64,000 bases of DNA from Shinisaurus crocodilurus (taxonomy: Eukaryota; Chordata; Lepidosauria; Squamata; Shinisauridae): the NCBI GenBank assembly GCA_021292165.1, contig CM037877.1, positions 206,316,715-206,380,714 on the forward strand, in the 5' to 3' direction. The notes under the pieces were generated by a model. That model was given only the letters and a program-made list of their open reading frames with translations. It was not told where the DNA came from and searched no databases. How positions within the stretch are numbered: the stretch's first letter is position 1; every line of letters starts with the position of its first letter. A program made the translations under genes and the position numbers. Below are positions 37,000-48,786 of this stretch, piece by piece.

Positions 37000-37090
37000 T
37001 TTCAATCCTATACCCACTTTCCTAGTAGTAAGACTAATTGACCTTAATGGAATTTACTTCTGAGTAGAAATGCATAGGATTGCACTGTTA
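37000..37090. repeat. Short palindromic repeat, same family as 15810
   Basis: TCAATCCTATACCCACTTTC, TTACTTCTGAGTAGAAATGC and ATAGGATTGCACTGTTA. Directly follows an L2 tail. Confidence 0.78.
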
Positions 37091-37470
37091 AAATCTCAAA
37101 TAATAAAACTCAGTTTGTACTTTGTACAGGGAACAGTAGAGGTCATTGCCATGCCGCACGGGATACATGTTACTTGCCTGTATTGTTAATGTTCTGGGAT
37201 ACACAAAATATATCTTTTCATTTGCTGCTTACTATGATGATGAAAGGAAATGAACAGAAACGGGGAGGGAGGGACTAAAAGCAAAATGTGGATTTGCAAA
37301 TGGTTGCAAATCCAAGCTAGGTTCTCCAAGGGAATACGTTTAAAGAAATTCCACATTTGGAATTCAAAATATTTCAGCCCTTTTGAGTTTAGTACGGAGT
37401 CCTGGATATATTTCTGCCACAATTGTGTGGGTGCTATGCTCAAACCTGTTTCTGCTCTTTCCCCCAACAG

Positions 37471-37737
37471 GCCAGCCCCAGAGTCGAGTGACAGTCCGGA
37501 CTCCTCCAACTTCAATTTTTGTCCCTCTGCTGCAGAATGGTGCTGGGCATGACCTTGGCAATTCTAATGGCGAAGCTGGGAATGGTGTCTTGTGTTCTGA
37601 GCTCAAGTCACTGTCCGGCTCCCAGAAACCACATCGGAAGCTACAGTCGCATCACTCCATCAACAGCCAGATCAGTAAAAAGAGTAAAGGCAGCTCCAAA
37701 TCTGCATCTTCTCAGATCCCTACTGAAGCACAGGAAG
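37471..37737 (+). CDS. MDFI: MDFI coding exon (central, Ser/Lys-rich linker)
   Basis: Second visible MDFI coding exon, 267 bp. The acceptor is CCCCCAACAG ending at 37470 and the donor GTACCT starts at 37738. It starts with two bases that complete the Arg codon begun at 20886 and leaves one base (G) that forms Asp with the next exon. It encodes QPQSRVTVRTPP, then LLQNGAGHDLGNSNG, then KPHRKLQSHHSINSQ, and finally a basic Ser/Lys tract ISKKSKGSSKSASSQIP ending in AQE. The HRKLQ and KKSK-SSKS-SQIP segments match the mammalian MDFI linker that precedes the I-mfa domain. The basic tract could interact with nuclear import partners or membranes, which is inference. It lies 16.6 kb downstream of the previous exon and 2.7 kb upstream of the next. 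No frameshift or stop is seen. Confidence 0.93.
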
Positions 37738-37884
37738 GTACCTCTCCCCATACCTTAATATTTTGTCATTACTGTTTAGAGTTTATTTGGCCCTCCAATC
37801 ATCAGAGCGAGAGAGAACGCGAGCGTAGAAAGAATCACCACACCAGTGAGTTGGTTGATGCCCCTGGTTTCTGCTTAGTGTATG

Positions 37885-38012
37885 CCAGTGTTCTCCAACG
37901 TGGTTCCCTCCAGATGTGTTGGGCTACAACACTCATAATCCCTAGCCAGGTGGGAGTTGTAGTCCAACACATTGGGGGGGGAGGGTTTACCAGATTGGGG
38001 AAGGCTGGTGTA
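37885..38012. mobile_element. Palindromic MITE, same family as 33389
   Basis: CCAGTGTTCTCCAACGTGGT, CCTCCAGATGTGTTGGGC and, inverted, GTCCAACACATTGG. The right half is disturbed by a G-run. Confidence 0.75.
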
Positions 38013-38755
38013 TATCATCTTTTGGGATTCCACCTACAGGGAGTTGATTAATGCAGGGTATTCACATATATGTACTGCTCCATGTGGTAGGTCAATGCAA
38101 GGTCTGAGTTCCAGACCATGCACTTACCAAGTGAACAGTTCATAGACAGACAAGACTCGGTTCCCAAGAAAGACAGACAGACAGCAGCCATGGAATCTGT
38201 CCATGGCAGGGATGGAGAGGGGTCAGCGAGAGTGTGGGCAAATTCAATGAAGAAGTGTAGGCAGCAAGTGGAAACCAGGACCAGAAAGGAATCAAAGCAC
38301 AATTATGGATAGTAGTGAGATGGATTTAAGAGTAGCTATTCTCACGGTCCATGCTCAGTGTCTGCTCCATGCCCACATTCACTTATGTTAGTCTTGAACA
38401 CTTAAACATCCCTTTCAGAGTTTAGTTACTTGAGCTATCATGGCAGCTATCAGCCTCCACTAGGGTTCTTCCACTTGGGAGGTTTCAGAGGTTTGGGCCC
38501 ACTCTTTCAGTACACAGGCTGATCCCATAGCACTTGTGCATAACCCATCCTGATTCCCCACCTAGCCACATGGCAGATGCGGGGAAATGCAGTCTTCACA
38601 GGCGACGTAGGGACATCATATATTTTGGGGCCTGTGGCCATACCTCTTCGTATACTTCCCACTGACTGCTAAGGCACTCATCAGGAGTGGGAGATGTTTC
38701 CTGTATAGATACATCCTTATTTCCTTTCCTGTGAAGCTGGCCCATATACAAGAAC

Positions 38756-39164
38756 TAGGAATGCAATGGACTTGTGCGTCCGGATTTCTATGAATCTGAC
38801 CCGCGGATTCCACAGCGGACCGGCTTTTCCCAAGTTGCACGGATTCCACAGACTTGCGGACCAGTTGTTTTATTTTCCACAATTTTACGCAAATTTAGTC
38901 GTATAAAAATATGGGGCGGGGGGGGGGACCCCGACCGAAAATGCACATTTCCTCCCATAGACTATAAAGTGTGAAAATGTACATTTTGGGAGGATTTGCG
39001 CATTTTTGGAAGTATGAATTTGCGCAAGTGCGAATTTGCACAAATGCGTGCAAACACATTTGTGCAAAATCCAGTTCCGTCAATAAGTGGACAGCAGAAC
39101 GAAAGGCACCTGAAAATCCTCAAAACATAGATGGCACAGATTTTACACAGTCCGTACATCCCTA
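38756..39164. mobile_element. Putative hAT-like element with TTTGCGCAA-rich interior
   Basis: Ends TAGGAATGCAATGGACTTG and CAGTCCGTACATCCCTA are imperfect inverted repeats of the (C/T)AGGGATG type. Flanks CAAGAAC and AGAGAAC are similar. The interior has repeated TTTGCGCA/AATTTGCGCAAG motifs and a run of 10 G at about 38918. Confidence 0.6.
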
Positions 39165-39856
39165 AGAGAACAGGAGAGTATTATCTGTACTGAGGAGTGG
39201 TGTTGCATGTTGAATTGCTTACAGAGCCATTTTGCCTGAGCGCTCACAGGCACCAAATCTTTAGGGAATGTTTTCTGAGCCCAAATATGGGGAGGTCAGG
39301 AGTATGAATCCCGTTTCTCCTTTCTGTAGTTCCACCTTTCCTTCCAATATGAATGCTCATTCTGAATTTACACAATGCTGAGAACTGGGGTCCCCAACCC
39401 TTTTGGGTCAGTGGGCACATTTGGACTTTGTACAAAGGTACAAATGGGAAAGAGTAGGGAACAATGGTATGAGTGCATGCAAGCAGATGCTCACGTGTTT
39501 AGGGAACAGTATAGGACCTTCGTTGTGTTGGGAGTAAGGGTGGGTTGTTATTGTTTTTAAGAAGGACTATATAGATGGATAGATAGCTCCAAACCAGACC
39601 TTGTCATCATCCTTCTGGCTGCTGCAGGGGGCTGGCCACTCTTTCTCTGCAAGAGAAGTCAAGTGGCTGTTCGTCCCAGCAGGTCCCTGGAAGTATCCTT
39701 GCTGTCCGGCTGTCCTCCCTTTCTGCCAGTTGCAGGGCATCTCTGACCGGTGATGGGATCTGCTCTGGATAGTTTTCAGTACCCTCACAGGGAAGGCCGT
39801 GGCCACAATTTATTTCGCTTTACATAGTGTTGTGGTCAGTTTTCTCCAAATGACCA

Positions 39857-39989
39857 GGGGTGCCTACAGATGAGGCTTTTATTGTGCAAATTTCTTACCA
39901 CCGAAAATACGTCAGGGAGGGTAAGACAGAATAGCTGCACAATGCCTTTTGATTGGTAGCGCTGCTAGGAGCCGTCAGTCTGGAAGCAC
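39857..39989. mobile_element. MITE, family GTGCTTCCAGAC, copy 3 (deleted)
   Basis: GGGTGCCTACAGATGAGGCT to CAGTCTGGAAGCACA with about 90 bp of the interior missing. Confidence 0.7.
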
Positions 39990-40418
39990 AATCTCATAAC
40001 TGCCAAAGAGATGCCCTTCTCTTAGCTGTAACCTCCCTGACAATCACTCACTCACTCAGTCACTTCCATAATATGCCATCAGTTCCCATGGTGGGGTACT
40101 CTGTCTGAGTCTCTGAAGCCCTAGCTTTAGCATCTGTAGTATCGTTAAAGTATCATCACCACACTAGTCCCAGATGCCTTGGGATGTTGGAATGTAATTG
40201 GTTGGTTTCAACATTCATGCTCTTCTTGGTGTCCGTAGAACTTTGGAGTGATGTCTTTGCGGAATCCTGCTGTGCTCCAGCTGTGCACAACATTGCCATC
40301 CATTTCTTCTTGTCTTCTGGTTCTGGCCCAATCACTTCTCTTCCTAAACTGTTTCAGCCTCCCATGCTCAGCTAACTTTTGCCTGCTTTTTGAAATTCTC
40401 CCTTCTTTCTTCTTCCAG

Positions 40419-40675
40419 ATTGCTGTGTCCATTGCATCCTCTCCTGCCTCTTCTGTGAGTTCCTGACGCTCTGCAACATCATGCTGGACTGTGCCACTTG
40501 TGGCTCCTGCAGCTCCGAGGATTCTTGCATCTGCTGCTGCTGCTGTGGCTCTGGGGAATGTGCCGACTGTGACCTGCCCTGTGACATGGACTGTGGCATT
40601 ATTGATGCATGCTGTGAGTCGGCTGACTGCCTGGAGATCTGCATGGAGTGCTGTGGCCTGTGCTTCTCTTCTTGA
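40419..40675 (+). CDS. MDFI: MDFI terminal coding exon: I-mfa cysteine-rich domain
   Basis: Last coding exon, with acceptor TCTTCCAG ending at 40418 and TGA stop at 40673-40675. With the G carried from the previous exon it encodes 85 residues, 26 of them cysteine, starting DCCVHC and ending CCGLCFSS. This is the complete I-mfa domain. The block DCATCGSCSSEDSC followed by five consecutive cysteines, and the ending GLCFSS, point to MDFI rather than its paralogue MDFIC. In the known family this domain binds myogenic bHLH factors (MyoD, Myf5, myogenin) and masks their nuclear localisation. It also interacts with LEF/TCF and Axin in Wnt signalling, and lipidated C-terminal cysteines of MDFI/MDFIC associate with PIEZO channels. 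No key cysteine looks lost. The predicted protein (visible 746 nt plus about 16 nt missing at the 5' end) would be about 253 residues, close to the mammalian length of about 246. Confidence 0.98.
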
Positions 40676-42065
40676 AATCTGGAGCCAGATCTCGTTCCTT
40701 GATTAGGGGCTCTGAGTGCAACGCTGGGGATCAAGACCTTGGTACTGAGGTCTGCATTGTTCTCCTCCATCATCAAATGATCAGGAGCCAAAGAAGCTCA
40801 GTTTGGAGCAGAAGATGAGCCCCAGAGGAGGTGACAGTGTTGACTCTTTTGAAACCAAAAACCCTGGGCTTGAAAACTGCTTGGGAACAAGCAGCTCTTT
40901 TTTTTTTCCAGACTGACATTAAAGATGTGCAGGATTCTTGAAGGACAAGTGGTGGATGTGCTCTCTCTCTCTCACTCACTCACTCACTCACTCACTTTCC
41001 CCTCCCACCAGATTCTTCCTAATGGAGGCTGGGGAAGAGCAGTGTTCCTGCTGCCTGAGCCAAGAGCAGAAGAAAAATAGCTGCACAGCCAGCTATGCTG
41101 CTCAGCAGGAATCTGGAACAGACATAACAGGGCCAAAGATCATGGGCAAACGCTGTGCTGTCTTTTATCTAGTGTGCCAGTAAACTCTGCCACCTATTGG
41201 CCAACAGGTCCTGCTGCCGTCTGGCTGCAGGATGCTTTTCTAGTTCTGTTGCTTATTGGTTGGCCACACAGCTCCTTATGTGGACGGATGCCAACTAGTT
41301 GGCTGCCTTGCTGCCTCCTGGCTGGCTACTGAGCATCTTAGGCGCCCAAGGGAATGGCAGCTAGCCTAGTGTGCCAAGAAGGAATATTTTCATGCAGCTG
41401 TTCTAGGCCCATCCTCGGCACTGTAGCTATAGCTGGATTCTTCCAGTGGCACGCCGGAAGGAAGCCAAAGCCTCAGAGCAGCTCCTAACCCAGTGAGAAA
41501 AGGATTGGTGAGGATCCCCTCCACATGTGTCAGCAACTAGAAGCTGACCTTTTCTGTGAACTTTAAGAGGAATCATATCTCAGCCCTTCCCACCCACAGT
41601 CTCTTAGTCATCCTTATGCTGTGGACGTCAGTGTTGAGACTGGATAGTCCCATGTGTCCGGTATGCGCCACTCTCCGCTGCCTACGTGCTTATTCGAGAG
41701 CTTCTCTTGGCCATCTCTAGTGTCCAACAGATACTTTGAAGAGGCTGTGTAACAGGTTGTGGGATGCATCTTATCTGTGTGGAAGAGGGTAAGAGAAGCT
41801 ACTGCTCCTCGCCTTTTCGCACAAGTGGCAAACATAGGCCTGACTCAAAGACACACATCTGTTTCATAACCTGTGAGCAAGATCCTGGACCACTGACGTG
41901 ACAACCTCCTGCGTGAGCCATCCAAATTGGTAGCATTTCTTGGGACCTAGGGGGTGGGACAGCTGGTACCGACCCAAAGATGGGCAGCCCTGCCATACTG
42001 AGTTCCCCAATTCCTTTTCTGTTTTTTATTTGTTACTGTAAATAAAAATACGTTTCATTTCGGAC
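40676..42065 (+). other. MDFI: MDFI 3' untranslated region (inferred)
   Basis: Sequence between the TGA stop and the first good downstream poly(A) signal. It has no long ORF on the plus strand and is unusually free of the transposons that fill the rest of the window, which suits a transcribed, constrained UTR. It contains a (CACT)n-type microsatellite at about 40972-40996. An ATTAAA at 40918-40923 could give a short isoform. The end at about 42065 is inferred from AATAAA at 42041, not observed. Confidence 0.6.
42041..42046 (+). terminator. MDFI: Candidate poly(A) signal AATAAA for MDFI
   Basis: A canonical AATAAA lies about 1.37 kb after the MDFI stop, followed by a T/GT-rich stretch (TTCTTCTGTGTTG) about 30 bases on, as expected for a cleavage and polyadenylation site. 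ATTAAA at 40918 is the alternative proximal signal. Confidence 0.55.
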
Positions 42066-42492
42066 CCAGATAATTCTTCTGTGTTGCATATTGGCCATTC
42101 CTGCACACCAGTGAGGAAGGGCCATTTCAGTTGAGATACTTTTGTACATAAATATGATGTCCAAGGGGGCTTGTTTCTTTTAAAAACAAAACAAAACACA
42201 TGCTAGTGGCAATAAGTTAATGCACTTGTGTGTATTTTGTACTTGTCATCATACCCAAGCACACACAAAAAATTTGTTTGGGGGACCTTTTGGGTAGCCA
42301 TTCTGTCAGATGGGGACAGGCAGGAAGGAAAGCTTGCATAGGAATATCTGAAATGGATCTCACTAAATATTTCAGGATTATGAGGATAGCTAGAAAGTGC
42401 TCCAGAATTCTGACACAGTCCTAACTGTAGGCTCTGTGGCTACCATGAACGTGAGAGCATGGGTCAACTTCTTGATACATTTGTTAGATGTA

Positions 42493-42742
42493 CAGTAATA
42501 CCTTGGATTGCAAGTAACTTGGTTTGAGAGCGTTTTGCAAGACAAGCAAATTTTTAAATATTTATTTATTTATTTTTAACTTGATATACAAGCGATGTCT
42601 TGCAATACAAGTACTGTAGTACGGCTTAAATTAAAAATCTCTGTACAATTTTTTTTGAGGGGATTTCGTTTTGATATAAGAGTGTTTTGGATTACAAGCA
42701 TGTTCCCGGAACGAATTATGCTTTCAATCCAAGGCATGACTG
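42493..42742. mobile_element. Tigger-like MITE, family CAGTAATACCTTGG, copy 1
   Basis: CAGTAATACCTTGGATTGC at one end and CCAAGGCATGACTG at the other, flanked by TA on both sides. 250 bp, non-coding. Confidence 0.88.
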
Positions 42743-43953
42743 TATCCCACATATTACATAATAAGTTGTGTGTGAGAGAGAGAGAGGGGGGGGAGATTGA
42801 TTTCTTAAGTATTAACTGCAAAATGTCTCTGTGCCAGTAATGGTTTGATGTATCAAGGTGTGGTTCAAAATCCTATAAGTCTTGTAGTCTTTTTGATTTT
42901 GAACTCTTGTGGCATCCTGATTACCTTATTTTGGTCTTCACTCGTCACAAATAAGAGCTAAGAAATTCATTCAAATGAAGCCTTTTAAAAATACACTCAT
43001 ACCACTTCAGCTGCAGGATTTCTTGAAAGCACCGAAATGCACAGATAGAACCATGAGCTAGCTCCCATGCCAGCTTACACATTTTGAATGATTTATTCTG
43101 ATGGATCTGATTTCAGGAAGATCAGGAAGGAACAACAACTAGGTGTATGAAAACATTAGCTAGTTTGTGTGCAAAAATGCAAGATTAATCACCTCTGTTG
43201 CCACCCCTGTTTTCGCCCAGCCCCTTGAGGCATAGGAAACTCCTTCCTTTGGACAGTATGACTTCTGCCCTGCTCACTGCTGCAGCAACTACTATCACAT
43301 TTGATTTAAAGGGAAAGTGAAATAAGAGCCGCAAAGAGTCCTTTAAGGTAATAATTAATTAGCACAATTTGACATATGCTAGGATGTGTCGTTAAAAAAC
43401 AATGATGCTTGGCAACTGGACCAGCAATAGCAACTACGAATCTTATGAGAAGTGGTAACTCCAGCAGCGCAGCTTCCCTTAGCTGTGGCTGCTTTAGATG
43501 CCCATGGTCATTAGCAACCTGAAGAAGGATTGTTTCCTATTGAGCTAGACTCTTGCTCCACTGTGCACCTTTTTTTTTCTCCCTCCGGAGCAGGGTTTAA
43601 AAAAAAAAATAATAAATTAAAAATGCCCATCATATGTTAGCTTTCTTAATGTCGGACACAATAAGATTAATGCTCAACGTAATTGAATGGAAGGATATGA
43701 CATGACACACCCCAAGTCCTGCAACATCAGATTCTGTAGGGCATCCCATGAGCAGAAAATGAAGAGATGGTTGAGGCTGATTATCTCTACTAATTCAGTG
43801 CTTATTGATTTACTTATTTTTAGGTGTGTCATGTAACTTCCCATTGCGCAACATGTAAGTTGTACGTTTACAGTGCAATTTATCTGCGTGTATGCCTGGA
43901 GGGGTTTGCCTGGGAGCAATTCTGACTTAGGACCCTCAGTGTTGAACTTTGCA

Positions 43954-44204
43954 CAGTCATGCCTTGGATTGAGAGCATAATTCGTTCCGGAAACGTGTTT
44001 GTAATCCAAAACACTCTTATATCAAAATGAAATCCCCCCCAAAAAAATTTGTACAGAGATTTTTAATTTAAGCCGTACTACAGTACTTGTATTGCAAGAC
44101 GTCGCTTGTATATCAAGTAAAAAAAAATTAAATAAATATTTAAAAATTTGCTTGTCTTGCAAAACGCTCTCAAACCAAGTTACTTGCAATCCAAGGTATT
44201 ACTG
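43954..44204. mobile_element. Tigger-like MITE, family CAGTAATACCTTGG, copy 2
   Basis: Inverted relative to copy 1: CAGTCATGCCTTGGATTG to TCCAAGGTATTACTG. TA is present on the right, and CA instead of TA on the left, probably mutated. Confidence 0.88.
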
Positions 44205-45153
44205 TACATCTAGTAATTCCTTAGCATTACATGATGAATAGTTCTGGCTTGGCCTAGTAGCTGAATGCTTATTCTGCCGCATCCAGGGAAACAGGTTCAG
44301 CAGGCCAAACGTGCTGCATCACCTGCTACTAGGCCTCTTGGAGGAGCTCAAACTGTGTCAGGGCTGTACCTTGGTGGGTGGACGCTCACATGACCCATGT
44401 GTCTGAGTGTGAGTGTGCTACATCCACTAGGCCTCACTGAGGCCTACATGTAGAAAACTAGGCTAGGGTGGGACCTTCCTTCATTACACCTAGTTTTGTA
44501 TGTGGAGGGAATTATTTTTCCAAGCCTGGAGAGGGTGTCTGCAGGAGTCTCTTGGCTATGAACCTCATTTTAATCATGTACTGTGGGAAAAGGCCATGTA
44601 TGAAGACCTAAGTAGGTAGGAGGCCTGATGGAAATGGGAGGGAAAGAGAACTGTTTTTACCATGTTCATCAGATCAGCCCTTTAGTGAGCCCAGACAAGC
44701 CGCATCCTTGGCAGGAAGCTGAAGCCCCTCCTCCGCCTCCCAACAACAGGCTTCACTTATGGTGTTAATTAGCCATTGCTGGCAGCTCACCGGCCCTTGC
44801 TCCATCTTTGCCAGCTATTTAACAAACTGCCAGTGACAGTAATGGGGAGCAGATTCCTCTGTCTGAGCCAGGACCCACGGTTAAAACCCCCCAGAAACGC
44901 AAGCAAGCATGGCGTGCACGCTTGTCTGGTGCAGGAATTGGAAGTGGCATGGCACATTTCCCATCTTTAGCTGCCTTGCCGACGTTCACATTTCCCCACT
45001 GGTGTTTTGAAAAAGGGAGTCGAGGAAGTGACAAGGAAATGGCTGCCGATGTCTTGACAACGTCGTGAGTCAGCACTGAGAGTCGGATGCTGTGTGGACA
45101 ATTTGCCTTCCTGAACACTGTGCATCCGTACCACACACTGGTGAACCTCCAGC

Positions 45154-45873
45154 CAGGGCCGGCGCTACCGCTAGGCCAACTAGGCGGTTGCCTAGGGCGC
45201 GTAGCGGAAGAGGGCGCAGAACGCTGCGCTCCTCTTCGCTGCCGGCGCCCTCCTCTCCGAGAAAGCCAGGTAAGTGCGCCTGGAGTAGTGGTGGGGCCGA
45301 GCCTGGGCGCCCTCCCCCCTACCTTGCCTCGCCTCCGCGCCGCCTCCCACCTCGCCTCGCTTCGCCTCTGCGCCGCCTCCCCCCCCCGCGCCGCCTCCCC
45401 CCACCTCGCCTCGCCTCGCCTCTGCGCCGCCTCCCCCCCCGCGCCACCTCCCCCCCGCGCCACCTCCCCCCACCTCGCCTCGCTTCGCCTCTGTGCCGCC
45501 TCCCCCCCGCGCCACCTCCCCCCCACCTCGCTTCGCTTCAGCTCTCCTCCGCGCCGCCTCCCCCCCCCGACACCTACCTTCTCCGTGCTGTTTCCGGAGC
45601 CCTGCCCGCGCTCTGTTTTGACGGGAAGTACCAGGGCAACAGGGCTTAAACAGCCTGTTGCTCTGGTTTCCCCGGCCAAAAACAGAGCACGGGGGTCCCT
45701 TTTCGGAGGAGGCGTCGGACTGGGAAGGTAGGTGGGGGGGCGGCGGCGGCAGCGGCAGCGTGCGGGGGGGTCCGGTGGCGGCGGCGGCGGCGGCGGCAGC
45801 GGCGGGGGGGGCGGGAGGTTGCAGAGCAGGGCTGCTTTAGCCTAGGGCGCCAAACTGCCCTGCACCGGTCCTG
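45154..45873. mobile_element. hAT element, CAGGGCCGGC family, second copy
   Basis: 720-bp relative of 18511-19148 in the opposite orientation, with ends CAGGGCCGGCGCTACCGC and GCACCGGTCCTG. The target duplication CCTCCAGC is perfect at 45146-45153 and 45874-45881. It contains a longer GCGCCGCCTCCCCCC array (45310-45570), the same hairpin (about 45606-45690) and a (GGC)n run near 45775. Confidence 0.92.
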
Positions 45874-45905
45874 CCTCCAGCATACGTTCTACCACTGAAG
45901 TGCAG

Positions 45906-46142
45906 TGGAGCATCCAGACGAGGCTTTTATCGTGCAATCGCCCTGCCTCGTTGGCAGAATTTTACGGGAAGTCCAGACAACCACGTCTTCCATTTGTAGC
46001 CCTCCGGTGTTTTCCTACCACTTCTTCCATCTTTTTTCTAACCAGAAAAAAATCCGTTGGGGGTGGGGGTGGGGGGAAGGCAGAATAGCTGCATAAGGCC
46101 TTTTGGGCGTTAGCACAAAGAGCCCTCTGTCTGGAAGCACCC
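45906..46142. mobile_element. MITE, family GTGCTTCCAGAC, copy 4
   Basis: GGAGCATCCAGACGAGGCTT to TGTCTGGAAGCACC, interior TCGCCCTGCCTCGTTGGC and GCAGAATAGCTGCAT. It starts 32 bp after the GC-rich hAT element ends. Confidence 0.78.
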
Positions 46143-47424
46143 TAATTGTCCGTGAATGTGTGGCTCCTCAGGCAGTACTGAGGAGCCTGAAAGAGGCTGA
46201 TGAATGTTTTCTGTATATCTCTATCTTTAAATCAAAGAAGAAAGAAGAAGCCCTTCCACTGGCATTGTAAATCAGAAGGCCAGATTACGCCTGGTTCCCC
46301 AAGTGCACCTCCCACCTGCTCTCCAGGCCTTTCCCAAACTCCACCCCCTTCCTGTGGTAATAATAGGGCCTCCCAGCCTGCTCCTGACTTGACTTGTGGG
46401 ATACATCACCTCCCCCACCACCGAGTCCCTCCAAATAACCTTCCTCCTTCCATAATGATGGAGTGCTTTGCTAGGAAAGAATAAATAGTCTGAACTCTAC
46501 AAAATATGAAATACGTTGGCTAATTAATTACACACATGATAACATGTTCCTAATTAGCTTTCATGGACACCCTAAAAATACCTTGGCAGAGGCAGATGAC
46601 TGTGTATTAAACACAAGATGAAAAGTGTGTGTGTGTGGGGGGAGGAGAACCATGATTACCCAGTTGGTTTTCAGTGAGGAGCTGAGATAATAAGTTCCAA
46701 CCCAAGATGTATGGATTAACCCTCTGTAAGATAAGAATGCCTGAATTTACTTCAGTTTTACAGTCCTCAGTGTGGATCACAGACTCATTCTGTGTAGAAA
46801 GAGAATCAGCCACCCTTGAAAAGATCAAGGGCTCTCGTCTCATCTTTCTTTTATATTGGGTGAGTGTTGGTAGGATTGCTGGCTGTCGCTAGGGCCTTTG
46901 CATCCCTTCTCCCGATCAGAACTTTACTCTTGCCCCGCAGTAAGCAAGAGAGACGGGTGATGCAGTGGTGTGGGAAGAACAATGGGTTGGGTCCAGAGCG
47001 GCGCTCAGCCAAGTTCCTCTTGTGCTGGAGGGAGAGGGTGGGGAATCAATCCTTGCGATTCCTCCTTTCCCGGCCTTGTGCCTCCTGAAAAGCTCTGCTG
47101 GTGGTCTGGGGGACCCTGTGGAGCCCCGTGGGAGACAGCGCAGGGGGAATCAGCCAAAATTGCCCCCTTCCCTCCCGCAGGGAGCTTCTGCTGGATCTCG
47201 GTGCCTTCTGTGAGCAGAGGAGCCCTTCTGTTCATGGAATGGCAAAACTGGGTTCAACCCTCTCGCTGCCTCCCCTTTTGCCGCTTTGTATCAGTCTAAT
47301 CTCACAGGTTTGACACCTGGTAACTATGGTTATTAGTTTAGTTTCTCCTAATTAGCCAAAATCTGCTCCCCTGCAACTTCCAACCTTTGGTTCTAGTCCT
47401 GCCTTTTGGAGCAACAGGGAATGA

Positions 47425-47775
47425 CTCTGCTCCCTCTCCTGCACGGCAGCCTTTCAGATAGTTGAGGCCTGCTAGCCTATCATCATGACTCCCCTTTCAT
47501 CATCTTCTCTTTGCAAGGCTAAACTGAATCAGTTCTCGCAACCTTTCCTCGTGGGACTTATTTTCCAGCCCCTCACCATCCTGGTTCCTCTTCTCTGGAC
47601 ACACTCCAGTTTGTTAATGTCCTCCTTAAAATGTGATGCCCAGGACTGGACACATCACTCCAAATGCGGCTTGACGAATGCAGATTAGAGTGGAACTAAT
47701 ACGTCCTGTGACCTGGACACAAAGCTTCTATGAATGCAGCCCAGGACCACATTCGATTTTTAAGCAGCTGCATCA
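47425..47775 (-). mobile_element. Old CR1 LINE fragment
   Basis: Antisense CR1 sequence with the recognisable blocks TCCAGTTTGTTAATGTCCTC and CCCAGGACTGGACACA, which correspond to the LERVQRR and FWAPH region of CR1 proteins. It is strongly diverged from the other CR1 copies in the window. Confidence 0.75.
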
Positions 47776-48456
47776 CGCTAGGTAGGGCTGGGAAAGACCC
47801 CCGCCTGAAATCCTGGAGGGCCACAGCCAGCTGGGTAGACAACACTGAGCAGCCAGATGATAGACCAGTGGTTTGACTCGGTGTAAGGCAGCTACCTATG
47901 TTCCTAGGACAGCAGTGTGCAGCCAGGTTGATATGGGAGCAGTTATTCATAGCTACCTCGGCCCCAAGCTGTATAGGCCATTGTAGGTAAGTGCCAGCAC
48001 CCAGAACGTGGCTTGGAAACAACACTGGTGAAGATACATTTCCAATATTGCTATGTTATCTGGGGGTGTTATCCCACCCACAGGTCTCTCTGCACTCCCA
48101 TTACTCAGTTACCCTCTTGTACCTCAGTTACCCTCCCACCCCACCCCACCCCAGGTCCACTCTGTCTGTATCCCCTTTTCTCTCTCTCTCTGCAGCCAAT
48201 TGCGTGCTCTCTCTTCTCTCTGCACCTCCGGTTCTGTTACCTCTGTCTTTGTCTCTTATAGCAGACCACCCACCTGTCTGCTATAACGGTGCACTGATCC
48301 CTTAAGTACAACCCACACTCCAGACTCCCCCACCTCCAGACTAGGAGAAACTCTGCTGCAGACCTGTTGGCCCCTTCGAAGGCCCACAGTCCAGCAGGGC
48401 CCCCACTCCTGACACCCCCCTCACTGTTGCTGCTCATTCACCTGCCCTCTTTAACA

Positions 48457-48786
48457 GCTGTTCTACATGAGGTTGTTAATCTGCTGTATCAACTTTCAGG
48501 TTCATTGCAGAATTGAGACCTGAGCACTACATGAAGAGTGTTTCCTTTCCTGCTTTTCTGCTACATAACCTCTAGGTGGCGCTGTGGTGTAGCAGAATAG
48601 TGGGGGAAAGTGTTTTCTTTCACTTTCACAATACCACATTTCCCCTGCTCTAAAAAAAACTCACCGAAAGTGCTGCTGTTTAAAAACAGAAGCAAAACTG
48701 GAAGGACACAACATCATCTAAAGAACTCATAAACAACCAGGAGGAGGGAATGATGAACACACAATAAATGCTTCATGTAGAAAAGC
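48457..48786. mobile_element. MITE, family GCTTTTCTACACAAGG, copy 2
   Basis: Inverted orientation: GCTGTTCTACATGAGG at the left and TCATGTAGAAAAGC at the right, interior CTACATAACCTCTAGGTGG and AGAAGCAAAACTGGAAGG. Confidence 0.8.

Larger units (their letters stand above)
20887..37470 (+). other. MDFI: MDFI intron, 16.6 kb
   Basis: Bounded by a GTACGT donor and a CCCCCAACAG acceptor. It holds a hAT-like repeat, CR1, SINEs, palindromic MITEs and an L2 tail, listed separately. No further coding exon is needed, because the flanking exons join in phase. About 22730-23780, 23940-26000, 26800-27680, 28780-30030 and 33610-36120 contain nothing I can classify beyond microsatellites. Confidence 0.85.
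37738..40418 (+). other. MDFI: MDFI intron, 2.7 kb
   Basis: Bounded by a GTACCT donor and a TCTTCCAG acceptor, both in phase 1. It contains a short palindromic MITE (37885-38012), a hAT-like element with gcaaat-rich interior (38756-39164) and a fragment of the KTTTTATTGTGC-type MITE (39857-39989). The rest is unclassified. Confidence 0.85.

Noticed and set aside
40419..40675. MDFIC instead of MDFI
   Set aside because: The DCATCGSCSSEDSC block, five-cysteine run and GLCFSS end match MDFI better than MDFIC, and the linker KPHRKLQ..KKSK also fits.
40372..40791. Gln/Ser-rich ORF on the minus strand
   Set aside because: Antisense shadow of the cysteine-rich MDFI exon; TGC/TGT codons read in reverse as GCA/ACA and CAG-type codons.
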